Assembly (NCBI RefSeq): GCF_019303535.1
Contig: NZ_JACCIU010000001.1
Span: 186,001-250,000 of the forward strand
Source of the DNA: Lactobacillus sp. Sy-1
GTDB taxonomy: Bacteria > Bacillota > Bacilli > Lactobacillales > Lactobacillaceae
Length of the DNA stretch: 64,000 nucleotides
Direction: 5' to 3'
Shown: piece after piece, positions 11,009 to 20,142 of the stretch
Position numbering within the stretch: position 1 is the stretch's first letter
Layout of the letters: each line of letters starts with the position of its first letter
Notes under the pieces: model-generated
Seen by the model: the letters and a program-made list of their open reading frames with translations, nothing else
Told to the model about the DNA's origin: nothing
Databases searched by the model: none
Translations under genes and position numbers: made by a program

Positions 11009-12328
11009 CTATTCTTTAAAATCGTATTTTTGCGGTGCACCCAAGCCAAAGTTATCCCGCAACGTCGTTCCAGAATATTCAGTTCTAAATATTCCTCGTT
11101 TCTGCAGTACGGGTACAACTTGGTCAACAAAGTCGGTCAGCGATTCCGGATAAGTTGGTTCCATTAGGTTAAATCCATCGGCACCACCGTTTTCAAACCA
11201 GTCTTGCATCATGTCCGCAATTTCCTCTGGCGCTCCAACAACGGTTGCATGTCCACCACCAGCAGCTAGACGTTGAAATAGTTGTCTAACTGTAGGATGC
11301 TCCGTATCTACAATTCGCTTAATTACCTCGAAACGTCCCTTTGGACCAGCAAATTCGGCTACGGAAGGTAACTCTGGAACGGGAGCATCTAGGTCCCAGC
11401 TAGTAACATCAACATTTAAAAACGCCCCTAATTGAGCAACCGACTCGTCCAAAGGAAGTAACTCATCCAATTCCCTTTGCTTTCTGACTGCCTCTTCATG
11501 GGTACTCCCAACGTACGGTACCAATCCAGGCATAATTACTGGAATTCCACGATTTCTTGATAGCTGATGGGCCCTATTTTTCATATCCTGATAATACGAT
11601 TGGGCTTCCTTTAAATCCCAGGCAACGGAATAGATTGCTTCCGCATACTTAGCACCTAGGTTTCTTCCCTGTTCGGATAGTCCTGACTGCATTAATACCG
11701 GCCGCCCTTGAGGTGAAGACGGAATGTTTAGCGGTCCCCGGACCTTAAAATACTTTCCATCATGGTTAATTGGGTGAATCATCGTTCGATCTAGCCATGC
11801 ATTGTTGCTAAAATCATCAATAATTGATTCAAGGGGAAATGAGTCCCATAACTCAATCATTGTCTGAATAAATTCATCCGCCCGACCGTATCTATCAGCG
11901 TGGTTAGGGAGCTTTTCCATCCCATGATTTTGTGCCTCTGCATCGAACATTGAAGTAACAATATTTACTCCTGCTCGACCGTGGCTAACGTGATCTAAAC
12001 TACATATTAATCGCGCCAGATTATATGGATCATACAGCGTTGATGAAACGGTCGGAACCAATCCAATATGTTTCGTCTTAGCGGCAATAGCAGTTAGGCA
12101 TGTAATGGGTTCCAAAAAATACGATACCCCGCCGTAATAACCGCCCATAATTGACTGGCCATCAGCTAGGAAAATGGTATCAAACTTACCGCGTTCAGCT
12201 AGTTGCCCCAATTTTTCAAAATATTCGATTTGTCCAACCTGGTCAATTGTCGTTCCAGGTCGTTTCCAAGCTGCCCCATGATGTCCAGAACTAAATAAAA
12301 GAGCCCCTAAATGCATTTGCCGATTCAT
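11009..12328 (-). CDS. FMN-dependent monooxygenase (NtaA/SnaA/DszA family, luciferase-like)
   Basis: This 439-residue luciferase-like monooxygenase uses reduced FMN and oxygen to attack its substrate. The N terminus MHLGALLFSSGHHGAAWKRP and the blocks GVNIVTSMFDAEAQNHG and PVLMQSGLSEQGRNLGAKYA are typical of the NtaA/SnaA/DszA group. Length fits the family. It starts at ATG 12328 after GGAGGCG and lies behind a TPP riboswitch with a terminator, together with a reductase gene downstream. Control by thiamine pyrophosphate suggests a substrate related to thiamine or its breakdown products. The actual substrate is unknown. Confidence 0.88.
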   Translation of the reverse strand: MNRQMHLGALLFSSGHHGAAWKRPGTTIDQVGQIEYFEKLGQLAERGKFDTIFLADGQSIMGGYYGGVSYFLEPITCLTAIAAKTKHIGLVPTVSSTLYDPYNLARLICSLDHVSHGRAGVNIVTSMFDAEAQNHGMEKLPNHADRYGRADEFIQTMIELWDSFPLESIIDDFSNNAWLDRTMIHPINHDGKYFKVRGPLNIPSSPQGRPVLMQSGLSEQGRNLGAKYAEAIYSVAWDLKEAQSYYQDMKNRAHQLSRNRGIPVIMPGLVPYVGSTHEEAVRKQRELDELLPLDESVAQLGAFLNVDVTSWDLDAPVPELPSVAEFAGPKGRFEVIKRIVDTEHPTVRQLFQRLAAGGGHATVVGAPEEIADMMQDWFENGGADGFNLMEPTYPESLTDFVDQVVPVLQKRGIFRTEYSGTTLRDNFGLGAPQKYDFKE

Positions 12329-12390
12329 AAAAACGCCTCCAATTAATGAGTAAAAGTCAGAATCTCAAATTGCTTCAGGGGATCAATAAT

Positions 12391-12427
12391 TAAAAAGAGC
12401 CCCCTTTTAAAAGTAAAAGTGGGCTCT
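12391..12427 (-). terminator. Attenuator terminator of the TPP riboswitch
   Basis: On the minus strand a stem AGAGCCC...AAAAG (12415-12427) pairs with 12396-12408 and is followed by TTTTT. It lies between the TPP aptamer and the monooxygenase start, so it is the expression platform: premature termination when TPP is bound. Confidence 0.85.
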
Positions 12428-12452
12428 GGAATTTTATTGATTACAAAAAAAC

Positions 12453-12536
12453 ATTGTTGGTAATCCCTTCGACAGTACTAACTGCATCAGGTTCCATGGG
12501 TTTCTCTCAGCCAATTAAGGCACCCCATACCACAAT
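12453..12536 (-). promoter_or_regulatory. TPP riboswitch (THI element)
   Basis: The minus strand shows the thi-box in order: GGGGTGCC (12519-12526), GGCTGAGA, ACCC, GAACCTGATGCAGTTAGTAC and CGAAGGGA. The ends pair as ATTGTGGTA with TACC-A-ACAAT, closing P1 around 12536 and 12453. The element is compact (about 84 nt). An intrinsic terminator follows, so control is by transcription attenuation of the monooxygenase-reductase operon. Confidence 0.95.
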
Positions 12537-12569
12537 CATGAAATTATATTTAATTAAAATTACAGCCTA

Positions 12570-12599
12570 ATTCTAATTCGAAATCCCGGCAATTGTCAA
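12570..12599 (-). promoter_or_regulatory. Promoter of the TPP-controlled operon
   Basis: Minus-strand -35 TTGACA (12594-12599) and -10 TAGAAT (12570-12575) are 18 bases apart, about 35 bases upstream of the riboswitch aptamer. Confidence 0.75.
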
Positions 12600-12634
12600 G
12601 ATAAATTTGAATCGGTCTGACTTAGCTAACCTAA

Positions 12635-14098
12635 CTATTCTTCTTCAGAACCGTTAATATCAATGTTTGCTAACTTAGTTACTTCGATATCTTCAACTTC
12701 AGTCCAGTTAAGGTTAAGGTGGTTGCCTTCATGGAAGAAGAACCCGGTCATGGTCTTAAACCCACCGTTAATGTAGAGTTCAAAAACGGTGTTATCAAGG
12801 TAAAGTTCACAGCTTTCAATCTTGTTAGAATTCAAACGAATACTTCTCGTTTCATCCTTTCCGCCGTTTTCAACGTCCTTTCTGTGAAGGGTTAGCTTTT
12901 GGGAGTCATTATCAATATCAATTACTAAGTGGGTATTTCCAGCAGTAATTGCAACTTGGTTGTCAGCTTCAGGATTCGTCCGGAACTTAACCAAACTTTG
13001 CTTGCCTAGTTCCATTCCATTGAAGGTATCCGCAGAACCTAGTTCTAATGACTTCGTTTCCTTAACCGGCCGTTGAACCAGATAGTTATCTGACAAGCTA
13101 AGTTCACGAATCATGGATAAACCACCTTCCCAGCCTTCATCATCAGAAGGATAAGTGGTATCAGGTAATCCTAACCAACCACAAATCAAAGTCCGGCCGT
13201 CAGGAGCGTTAATTCCTTGTGCAGCATAGAAATCAAATCCATCATCTAACTGACGCATCTTAGATGGATTAATCAACTTCATGGTTTCCCAATTAATATC
13301 ATCAGCAACGATGTAGGCATTTGGATGGACGTTATCGTACTTAAAGGAGCTCTTGTCTGCACCTTGTGGACAGAACGTTAACACTGGGTGTCCATCAACA
13401 AATAATAGGTTAGGACATTCAGCCATGTATCCAAGGTTGTCATTTCCAATATCTAACTTACTGTAGAATTCCCAACCATGATCAACAGCCTTGGAACGGT
13501 ATGCAACCACTTCACCCTTTTCTTCAGTGGTTTGGGCACCAATAAAGGCGTAGTAGTAGTCACCGTGCTTAATCACTTGTGGATCACGGAAGTGTCCAGT
13601 AACTCCCTTTGGTGGGTTCGCAATAAGTGGTTCGGATAGCTTTGTGATGTTGTTATCCTTATCCATCCATGCTCCATCTTGATATGGGTGTCTAACTTCG
13701 TTCATCTTTTCCCACACGTTTCCAGTGTACATTAGGAATAGCTTATCCCCCACGGGAATTGCTGATCCTGAATAACAACCATGGCGGTCATACTTAGTAT
13801 CTGGAACCATTGGCTTATCAGTGTTTTTCCAATGAACTAAGTCATCAGAAACCATGTGCGTCCAACTTTTTAGACCATGGGTGCCACCGAATGGAAATGC
13901 TTGAAAGAACATGTGCCACTGACCATTAAAATAAGAAAAACCATTGGGGTCATTCAACAAACCAGTTTCCGTTTGAATGTGGTATCCCAAGCGCCAGTTT
14001 GATTTTGCAATCTGGACCTTTAGTTCGGTAATTCGTTCAGCAGGCCAGTCTTTATACAAACGATTTAAGCGTTCTGTATTCCAATATGATTTATCCAT
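12635..14098 (-). CDS. scrB: Sucrose-6-phosphate hydrolase / beta-fructofuranosidase (GH32)
   Basis: This 487-residue GH32 enzyme cleaves sucrose-6-phosphate or related beta-fructosides. The nucleophile motif is LLNDPNGF with Asp50; the FRDP motif and the acid/base motif AECPNLL are both present, followed by the C-terminal beta-sandwich. There is no signal peptide, so it acts in the cytoplasm. No PTS permease or ScrR repressor lies beside it, so import must be encoded elsewhere. The ATG follows GAAGGAGC. Cytoplasmic fructan- or sucrose-cleaving specificity cannot be separated by reading alone. Confidence 0.92.
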   Translation of the reverse strand: MDKSYWNTERLNRLYKDWPAERITELKVQIAKSNWRLGYHIQTETGLLNDPNGFSYFNGQWHMFFQAFPFGGTHGLKSWTHMVSDDLVHWKNTDKPMVPDTKYDRHGCYSGSAIPVGDKLFLMYTGNVWEKMNEVRHPYQDGAWMDKDNNITKLSEPLIANPPKGVTGHFRDPQVIKHGDYYYAFIGAQTTEEKGEVVAYRSKAVDHGWEFYSKLDIGNDNLGYMAECPNLLFVDGHPVLTFCPQGADKSSFKYDNVHPNAYIVADDINWETMKLINPSKMRQLDDGFDFYAAQGINAPDGRTLICGWLGLPDTTYPSDDEGWEGGLSMIRELSLSDNYLVQRPVKETKSLELGSADTFNGMELGKQSLVKFRTNPEADNQVAITAGNTHLVIDIDNDSQKLTLHRKDVENGGKDETRSIRLNSNKIESCELYLDNTVFELYINGGFKTMTGFFFHEGNHLNLNWTEVEDIEVTKLANIDINGSEEE

Positions 14099-14134
14099 AA
14101 TTTAAGCTCCTTCATAAAAAATAAATTTAACTAT

Positions 14135-14162
14135 ATTTTACCATAATTATGGTTCATACCAA
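14135..14162 (-). promoter_or_regulatory. Putative scrB promoter with palindromic operator
   Basis: A weak minus-strand promoter (TTGGTA at 14157-14162, 16-base spacer, TAAAAT at 14135-14140) contains a perfect 14-bp palindrome ACCATAATTATGGT (14140-14153) filling the spacer. A repressor bound there would block polymerase. Which regulator binds is unknown; the divergent birA start is 70 bp away. Confidence 0.4.
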
Positions 14163-14222
14163 TACTTGAAAAAACAATATGGTATGATAATAATATAAAA
14201 ATTACTTAAAGAAGGGGTCGCC

Positions 14223-15182
14223 ATGCCAAATAATGAGTTATTAAATATCTTCTTAAGCCACCAGAATAAGTGGATATCTGGCAATAGCCTTGCTGAAAAA
14301 CTGTCAATTAGCCGAACCATGGTATGGAAACGAATCAACGCCCTTAAGGAAGCCGGCCATCAAATTGAACGCAAACACAACCGGGGCTATCGATACATTG
14401 GTACCACCAAGCTCAGTGCTGCAGCAATCCAGCATCAGTGCGCACCCGTTCAAGTAATGGTATTTGAACAAATCGACTCCACTAATAAATACGCAAAGGA
14501 AATCATTAACCGGCATCAAATATCCGAACCATTTGCAATCATTGCTAACCACCAAACTGATGGGTACGGAAGACGGGGACGTTCCTTTTACTCCCCTGCA
14601 GATTCTGGACTGTACCTTACAATTGCGGTCCCGGTTAACCATGACTCCACCATTAATCCCGGATTACTAACGACCACCACTGCAGTTGCGGTCGTTAAAG
14701 CCCTAAAGAAGAGCTACCCTACCGTCGCGTTTCAATTAAAGTGGATCAACGATATCTGGGTCGATAATCAAAAGGTCGGCGGTATCATGACCGAATCAAT
14801 AATGGATGTGGAACTAATGCAACCATCGGTAATCATCGTAGGAATCGGGATTAACCTTACCACCAGCCATTTTCCCGTTAATATTGATCAACCAGTAGCC
14901 GCCATTAGTACTAACCCAATTGATCGAAACCAAATCGCAGTGGACATCATCAATCAATTCATGGCTAGTTATCCTAAGTATCAGACCGGATTTGAAATGG
15001 ACAACTACCGTAAACTATCAGTCGTTATTGGCAAACAGGTTACAGTTAGCACCAGAACGAATCCGTTAATCGGAACGGTTGAAAACATTGCTGACAACGG
15101 AGCGCTCGTTCTAAGAACCGCTGATGGTACCATCCACCACGTAATGACCGGTGAAGTAACTAAGGTCAGAATTAATCAATAA
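14223..15182 (+). CDS. birA: Bifunctional biotin ligase / biotin operon repressor
   Basis: This 319-residue group II BirA attaches biotin to carboxylase carrier proteins and represses biotin genes. The N-terminal helix-turn-helix spans about residues 15-55 (SGNSLAEKLSISRTMVWKRI). The ligase domain has the ATP/biotin loop GYGRRGRSFYSPADSGLYLT and the lysine-bearing KWINDIWV, and an SH3-like C-terminal domain follows. The ATG at 14223 follows GAAGGGG. bioY downstream carries a perfect BirA operator, matching its repressor role. No biotin synthesis genes are seen, so the cell probably imports biotin. Confidence 0.95.
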   Translation: MPNNELLNIFLSHQNKWISGNSLAEKLSISRTMVWKRINALKEAGHQIERKHNRGYRYIGTTKLSAAAIQHQCAPVQVMVFEQIDSTNKYAKEIINRHQISEPFAIIANHQTDGYGRRGRSFYSPADSGLYLTIAVPVNHDSTINPGLLTTTTAVAVVKALKKSYPTVAFQLKWINDIWVDNQKVGGIMTESIMDVELMQPSVIIVGIGINLTTSHFPVNIDQPVAAISTNPIDRNQIAVDIINQFMASYPKYQTGFEMDNYRKLSVVIGKQVTVSTRTNPLIGTVENIADNGALVLRTADGTIHHVMTGEVTKVRINQ

Positions 15183-15191
15183 ATCATACCC

Positions 15192-15222
15192 ACCACTTGG
15201 CAGGGATGCCAAGTGGTTTTTT
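15192..15222 (+). terminator. Terminator after birA
   Basis: A 10-bp stem ACCACTTGGC (15192-15201) with 15208-15217 is followed by TTTTTT. It separates birA from the bioY promoter. Confidence 0.85.
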
Positions 15223-15248
15223 ACATTTTAAATTAATTTCTGTATAAT
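15220..15248 (+). promoter_or_regulatory. bioY promoter
   Basis: TTTACA (15220-15225) and the consensus TATAAT (15243-15248) are 17 bases apart. The -35 box overlaps the tail of the birA terminator and the -10 box overlaps the BirA operator. Confidence 0.85.
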
Positions 15249-15281
15249 AGTTAACCGTAAATAATAAATAGGTTAACTATT
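15246..15281 (+). promoter_or_regulatory. BirA operator
   Basis: A perfect 11-bp inverted repeat AATAGTTAACC (15246-15256) and GGTTAACTATT (15271-15281) is separated by 14 bases. It matches the TTAACC-N14/15-GGTTAA pattern of Gram-positive BirA sites and covers the -10 box and start of transcription of bioY. Confidence 0.92.
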
Positions 15282-15294
15282 AACGGAGGCAAAA

Positions 15295-15855
15295 ATGAAA
15301 ACCAAAGATTTAACCCAAATTGCACTGATGATTGCACTAATCATTGTTTTAGGAATAATTCCTGGTATCCCGGTCGGCATCATCCCCGTCCCCATCATAT
15401 TGCAGAACTTTGCAATTATTCTTGCTGGCCTCTTATTAGGCGGACGTAATGGAACCATTACGATTGCTATTTTCATCCTACTAGCAGCAGTGGGCCTTCC
15501 CATCCTATCAGGATTTCGGGGTGGCTTAGCCGTTATTTTAGGCCCCACTGGCGGGTATATCTTCGCGTGGTTAACCACCCCCGCCCTATTGGCAGCTGGG
15601 ATCAAAACTGTGCGCAAATGGCGCAATCAACCCCTTAACTTTACATGGCTATTGCTGGTTACCCTGTCAGTCAGCATTATTTGGATTTACTTAATTGCGG
15701 TTACTTGGCTAAGTATCCAAAGTCACATTCCATTTGCGGTGGCTCTATCTGCGAACGTGCTGTTCATCCCCGGGGATGTAATTAAATCAATCGTTGCAGT
15801 TGCCATTGCAATCCGGTTGAACCGCTCGTTAAAACTGAACCCAGATTATCAATAA
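15295..15855 (+). CDS. bioY: Biotin transporter BioY (ECF S component)
   Basis: This 186-residue integral membrane protein binds and imports biotin, usually with the shared ECF energy-coupling module. About six hydrophobic helices are visible. The family signature GGRNGTITIAIFILLAAVGLPILSGF region is followed by GGLAVILGPTGGYIFAW. The start ATG follows GGAGG. ECF ATPase and EcfT genes are not in this window. Control by BirA is indicated by the operator directly upstream. Confidence 0.94.
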   Translation: MKTKDLTQIALMIALIIVLGIIPGIPVGIIPVPIILQNFAIILAGLLLGGRNGTITIAIFILLAAVGLPILSGFRGGLAVILGPTGGYIFAWLTTPALLAAGIKTVRKWRNQPLNFTWLLLVTLSVSIIWIYLIAVTWLSIQSHIPFAVALSANVLFIPGDVIKSIVAVAIAIRLNRSLKLNPDYQ

Positions 15856-15856
15856 T

Positions 15857-15888
15857 AAAAATCCCTGAATTCAAATTCAGGGATTTTT
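15857..15888. terminator. Bidirectional terminator
   Basis: A long stem AAAAATCCCTGAATT pairs with its complement around 15873-15887 and has T runs on both sides, between convergent bioY and the 15890 gene. Confidence 0.88.
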
Positions 15889-15889
15889 A

Positions 15890-16351
15890 TTATAGTAAGT
15901 TCAGCAGAATTCCAACGTTAACTAACGCAATCGTCACCGTCAAAGCATAGAATGACAAACTCCGCTTTTCAATAAATATTCGAACCGTGTCCGCATCAAT
16001 GTCATTATCGTTCTCAATTGCTTGAACGTCAACGTTCACGTGTTCCCGATAAGTTGCAATCAGGGTTTGAATCAGCAGTAATAGCGCCACCACAATTAGT
16101 ACCGCTAGGAAGAGGGCCTTTAGTCCCTGGCTAAATGGAATCAACGCCATTATCAGGCTTTCCACAACTAAGCAAACTAACTGATAGATCAACCCCTGCT
16201 TGCGCTTGAGATTATCAAAATCAACTGCGCCGGCCTGAATCCCGGTAGCCCGAATAAACTGCCAGTATTTTATCCAAAGGGCAACTAAAATCAGAACTGA
16301 AACAATTGGACACACAAAGGTTAACGTTAATAAAATTAAATAAAATAACAA
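15890..16351 (-). CDS. Membrane protein of unknown function
   Basis: This 153-residue protein has about four hydrophobic segments: residues 1-25, 55-72, 78-100 and 132-152. A short polar loop lies near residue 40 (DFDNLKRKQG) and an acidic stretch near 108-122 (VQAIENDNDIDADTVR). I do not recognise the family. It starts 20 bases after the addA stop and may be read with addAB. Function unknown. Confidence 0.7.
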   Translation of the reverse strand: MLFYLILLTLTFVCPIVSVLILVALWIKYWQFIRATGIQAGAVDFDNLKRKQGLIYQLVCLVVESLIMALIPFSQGLKALFLAVLIVVALLLLIQTLIATYREHVNVDVQAIENDNDIDADTVRIFIEKRSLSFYALTVTIALVNVGILLNLL

Positions 16352-16371
16352 AATTAATCACTCCTCGCCAA

Positions 16372-19300
16372 TTAAACTTCATGAATTGGCACTAATTTAT
16401 TAATTGATAGTAGGTATAAGAACCGCTTTTCCACCGGACGTTGTAAGATTTTAGCCAATGCTAATCCGTACAGATTCACCTGCCCCCGGTATTTATCAAC
16501 AATTCGAGCAACCTGTTGAGCTTGATTGCGGCTCCCTACGTAGTCGGTTTTATAATCAAATAAAATTACTTCATCGTTGAGAACCAGGTACCCATCGATA
16601 ATCCCATGAATTAATATTTTTTCATTTGCGACAGGATTAAAGCCCTTAAAGAGCTTATTAGCCGCCATAATTAATGAAAATGGTGCTTCCCGATGCAGTG
16701 CATTAGGGTGCGCTAAAATCATTTGACCCAGTTCACTCGCAAAGAATTGTAAGATTGCTTGCCGGTCGATTCTTGCTGCTACCTGGTCCGTAATTACCCG
16801 GTCAGCAACTAAGTGACCAATCAAGTTATCGATTGACTGCAGAGTGGGTGGGGTGGCTAGGGATAACTGTTGAAGAACCAAGTGGGTCGCGGTTCCAATT
16901 TCAGTTGGCTGGGGCTGCGTAACCTTCTGTAAGAACTCCGGCTGAGCAAAATCACTTGCGACGTAACGATTCGTTTGCTTTTCATCGTCACTCAGCCCTT
17001 CAAATTGCCCCATTTGAATTGTATCCGGGTCATCAAATACCCGCTTAATTTCTGAAACGGCTTGATAAGCAGTCGTGGTCGTGGCCACCTGGTTTGGATA
17101 TTGGTAATTCATAATGTGTTTAATTTGGTCAACATTATCAGCATTTAAATCCGCCGTTACCGGCTGTTCTAGCTGCTCAATAAAGTTGTTTGCAGCAGTC
17201 TCCAGTTCATCTGGGGCATGCGCTAGGAGGTCCTCAGGATGATAAAAGTTAAGGGTCAGATTCGTTTCATCATCCTTTAAATTAGCATCATCAGCTAAGA
17301 ACTGCTCTTGAAGCTTGGGGTGCCGAGCAACCGCTGGTAAAATCCAATCCAAATAGCTCTTCGCACTTCTGCGTAGCGCAGGGGTTAGCAACAGTTGATC
17401 ACTTTGGGTTGCCTTATGCGCCCATTCAGCTAACACATCGGCATCCGTCTTATTAGTATCCTTAATAGCCCCCACGATAAAGAGTTGTTGCTCAGTCCTA
17501 GTCAATGCAACGTACAACTTACGCATTTCTTCATCAATGGTGTCATCGTCAATTCGGCTTTGCACCACCTGTTTTTGCAGCGTTGCAATCTTTTCACGCT
17601 TAGCATCATTAAAGTAGGTAATTCCTAATCCTAACTCATCATCCAATACATATTCACCCTTTGAATCCTGCATATTAAACTGGTGGTTAGCATCAACGAT
17701 AAAGACAATTGGGAATTCCAGCCCCTTACTACCGTGGATGGTCATTACCGAAACGGTATTATCATCCGGATTGGCAGCTGGCTCAGCTAAGTCGTTATTC
17801 CCATTTTGCATCCGTTCGATAAACCGGACGAACTGGAAGAGCCCCTTAAAGCTACTTTTTTCGTACTGGGCTGCCCGGTCATAAAGAGCATGTAGATTGG
17901 CCTGCCGCTGCTTTCCTGCGGGCATCCCACCCACGTAGTCTAAGAACCCAGTTGCCTCATAGATACTCCAAATTAATGGGACTAACTCCTTTTGCTGGGC
18001 AATGTCTCTAAATTGCACCAACTGATTCAAGAACCGTTTAACTCGGTTAAACACCTGATCGCCAAATTCAGTAGATTCTTGGTGGGGATACTGATTCACA
18101 AAGTTAACCACTGCCTGGTAATAATCGCCAGTTTTGGAATTAATTCGTAGGTATGCCAACTGGTTTTCATTTAAGCCCACGATTGGGGAGCGTAACACCG
18201 CAACCAATGGAATATCCTGGTATGGATTATCAATAATCGTTAGCAGTGCCATCATAATTTGAATTTCAGTGGTTTTAAAGTAGCTCTGAGTGCCGTTAAT
18301 TGTAACTGGAATATTGTGCTGAGCAAAGACATCTGAAATTACGAGGTTGTTATTTCGAGTGGCCGCAATCAGGGCCACGTCGGAGTAATTCATTGGCCGC
18401 AGTTTCCCCAGGTGCCGGTCAAATACTTGCTGACCGTTTTGGGTGAGCTCAATTATTTTTTGAGCAATCAACTCAATTTGGCCGTGGGCACTATCTTCAA
18501 CTTGAAACTGGGCATTCACCGGTTCACCATCGGCAGTTTCAGTATCATCCTGTTTATTCGGTTGATTGCGATAAAGCATGATGGCGACGTTAGAATGTAA
18601 ATCATCCGGGTAGTACTGCGCTCCGGCCACCAGGTTGTTATCGCCCTGGTATTCAATCTTACCGACCTCCCGACTCATAACTTGATTAAAAATCAAGTTG
18701 ACAAAGTCATCAACATTCGACATGGACCGGAAGTTTTCCTTTAGTAAAATTGTGCGGTCATCATTTGCGGTTAATTGGTACCGATCCATCCGTTGTAAAA
18801 ACATTTCAGGCGCGGCCAACCGGAACCGGTAGATGGACTGCTTAACATCCCCCACCATGAACATATTTTGGGTCTGCCCCGCATCATCATGCCTGGCAAT
18901 CGTGGTTAAAATTGCATCCTGCAACCGATTATTATCCTGGTATTCATCAACCATGATTTCTTGGTACTGCTTTTGCAACGCTTCTTGAACGTTTTGCTTG
19001 CCGGCAGACTGGTTAAAAATATCCAGCGCGGCATGTTCAATATCGATAAATTCCATCACATGACGGCGCTGTTTCAACTCACGGTAGTGGGCACTAAAGG
19101 CGGTAACCACTTCCACAAGCTTGTTGATCAACTCCACCGATCCGTTCATCACCATTAAATTCGTTTCTTCATCGCTGGTAAAGTAACTGGCAACGAGTTT
19201 GTCGGTCAATTGCTTTTTGCCGGCATCCCGTAATGCTTTAACATGGTCATGCGCATCCTTTACTAGTTCGTCAGACCCCCTCGGAACGGACGGGAAGCGC

Positions 19301-20142
19301 TTAAAACCAATGTTCATTTTCTCACGAATTTGATTCCAGGAATCGGTACCTAGTGATTGCATTAGTTCATTGATATGGTCGAGTTCCCCGGTTTCAAACT
19401 CCGCTTCCTTGGTTAATTGCTGCTCTTGGGCAAGGTCTAATGCCGCCTGAAAATTAACTTTAATCTGAGCGAGTTGATTTAATAGCGCGGGTTTCAGAAA
19501 TTGGTTGTAAAAATCACTGTCGACAATTGAACCAGCGACTTGATACAAATTCGGGAGTTGCTCAATCCACTGCTGGGGGTCCCGGTTAACGTTAGCATAA
19601 TCATAGAGGTTATAGACCAACTGGGTCAGTCCATCATCAGACCGGTCATCCGAAAAGTTCTCCGTCAGGTTGGCAAATGAACCATCCTCATCGTTAGCAT
19701 AGTATTCTTCCCGCACATTATCCCATACTAAGTCGCGTAGCATCGCCGTTTCAGTTTGATCAGTTAAAATTCGGAAATCCGGGTCTAAATTGATGATGTA
19801 GTAGTAGCTTTGAACGACCCGTTGGCAAAATGAATCGAGGGTACTAATGTCTGCCACCGGTAATTTACGAATTTGGAGGTTCAAATGGTTTTTCAGTCGC
19901 TTATCATCAGTATTACGGACCTTCGCCTGAAGTGCTGATAAAATCCGATCCTTCATTTCTTTAGCGGCCGCCCTGGTAAACGTCACGATCAACATTTGAT
20001 CAATATTTTGATACTGCACCAATTTATTGATGACCCGATCAACTAACACCCGTGTTTTCCCAGATCCTGCGGATGCCGATACCAATACGTTGCCCTTAAA
20101 CGTGCCGGTTACCGCTTCGGCCTGTGCCTTAGTGTAGTCCAT
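16372..20142 (-). CDS. addA: ATP-dependent helicase/nuclease subunit A (AddA/RexA)
   Basis: This 1256-residue subunit of the AddAB (RexAB) enzyme processes double-strand breaks for RecA-mediated repair and degrades foreign linear DNA. UvrD/Rep-type helicase motifs are present: Walker A SASAGSGKTRVLV at residues 22-34, Walker B region IMVDEYQDNN, motif GDVKQSIYRFRLA, and TIHGSKGLEFPIVF. The C-terminal RecB-like nuclease motif is seen in HGIIDGYL and ILFDYKTDYV. It overlaps addB by 14 bases, giving coupled translation of the two subunits. Confidence 0.96.
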   Translation of the reverse strand: MDYTKAQAEAVTGTFKGNVLVSASAGSGKTRVLVDRVINKLVQYQNIDQMLIVTFTRAAAKEMKDRILSALQAKVRNTDDKRLKNHLNLQIRKLPVADISTLDSFCQRVVQSYYYIINLDPDFRILTDQTETAMLRDLVWDNVREEYYANDEDGSFANLTENFSDDRSDDGLTQLVYNLYDYANVNRDPQQWIEQLPNLYQVAGSIVDSDFYNQFLKPALLNQLAQIKVNFQAALDLAQEQQLTKEAEFETGELDHINELMQSLGTDSWNQIREKMNIGFKRFPSVPRGSDELVKDAHDHVKALRDAGKKQLTDKLVASYFTSDEETNLMVMNGSVELINKLVEVVTAFSAHYRELKQRRHVMEFIDIEHAALDIFNQSAGKQNVQEALQKQYQEIMVDEYQDNNRLQDAILTTIARHDDAGQTQNMFMVGDVKQSIYRFRLAAPEMFLQRMDRYQLTANDDRTILLKENFRSMSNVDDFVNLIFNQVMSREVGKIEYQGDNNLVAGAQYYPDDLHSNVAIMLYRNQPNKQDDTETADGEPVNAQFQVEDSAHGQIELIAQKIIELTQNGQQVFDRHLGKLRPMNYSDVALIAATRNNNLVISDVFAQHNIPVTINGTQSYFKTTEIQIMMALLTIIDNPYQDIPLVAVLRSPIVGLNENQLAYLRINSKTGDYYQAVVNFVNQYPHQESTEFGDQVFNRVKRFLNQLVQFRDIAQQKELVPLIWSIYEATGFLDYVGGMPAGKQRQANLHALYDRAAQYEKSSFKGLFQFVRFIERMQNGNNDLAEPAANPDDNTVSVMTIHGSKGLEFPIVFIVDANHQFNMQDSKGEYVLDDELGLGITYFNDAKREKIATLQKQVVQSRIDDDTIDEEMRKLYVALTRTEQQLFIVGAIKDTNKTDADVLAEWAHKATQSDQLLLTPALRRSAKSYLDWILPAVARHPKLQEQFLADDANLKDDETNLTLNFYHPEDLLAHAPDELETAANNFIEQLEQPVTADLNADNVDQIKHIMNYQYPNQVATTTTAYQAVSEIKRVFDDPDTIQMGQFEGLSDDEKQTNRYVASDFAQPEFLQKVTQPQPTEIGTATHLVLQQLSLATPPTLQSIDNLIGHLVADRVITDQVAARIDRQAILQFFASELGQMILAHPNALHREAPFSLIMAANKLFKGFNPVANEKILIHGIIDGYLVLNDEVILFDYKTDYVGSRNQAQQVARIVDKYRGQVNLYGLALAKILQRPVEKRFLYLLSINKLVPIHEV

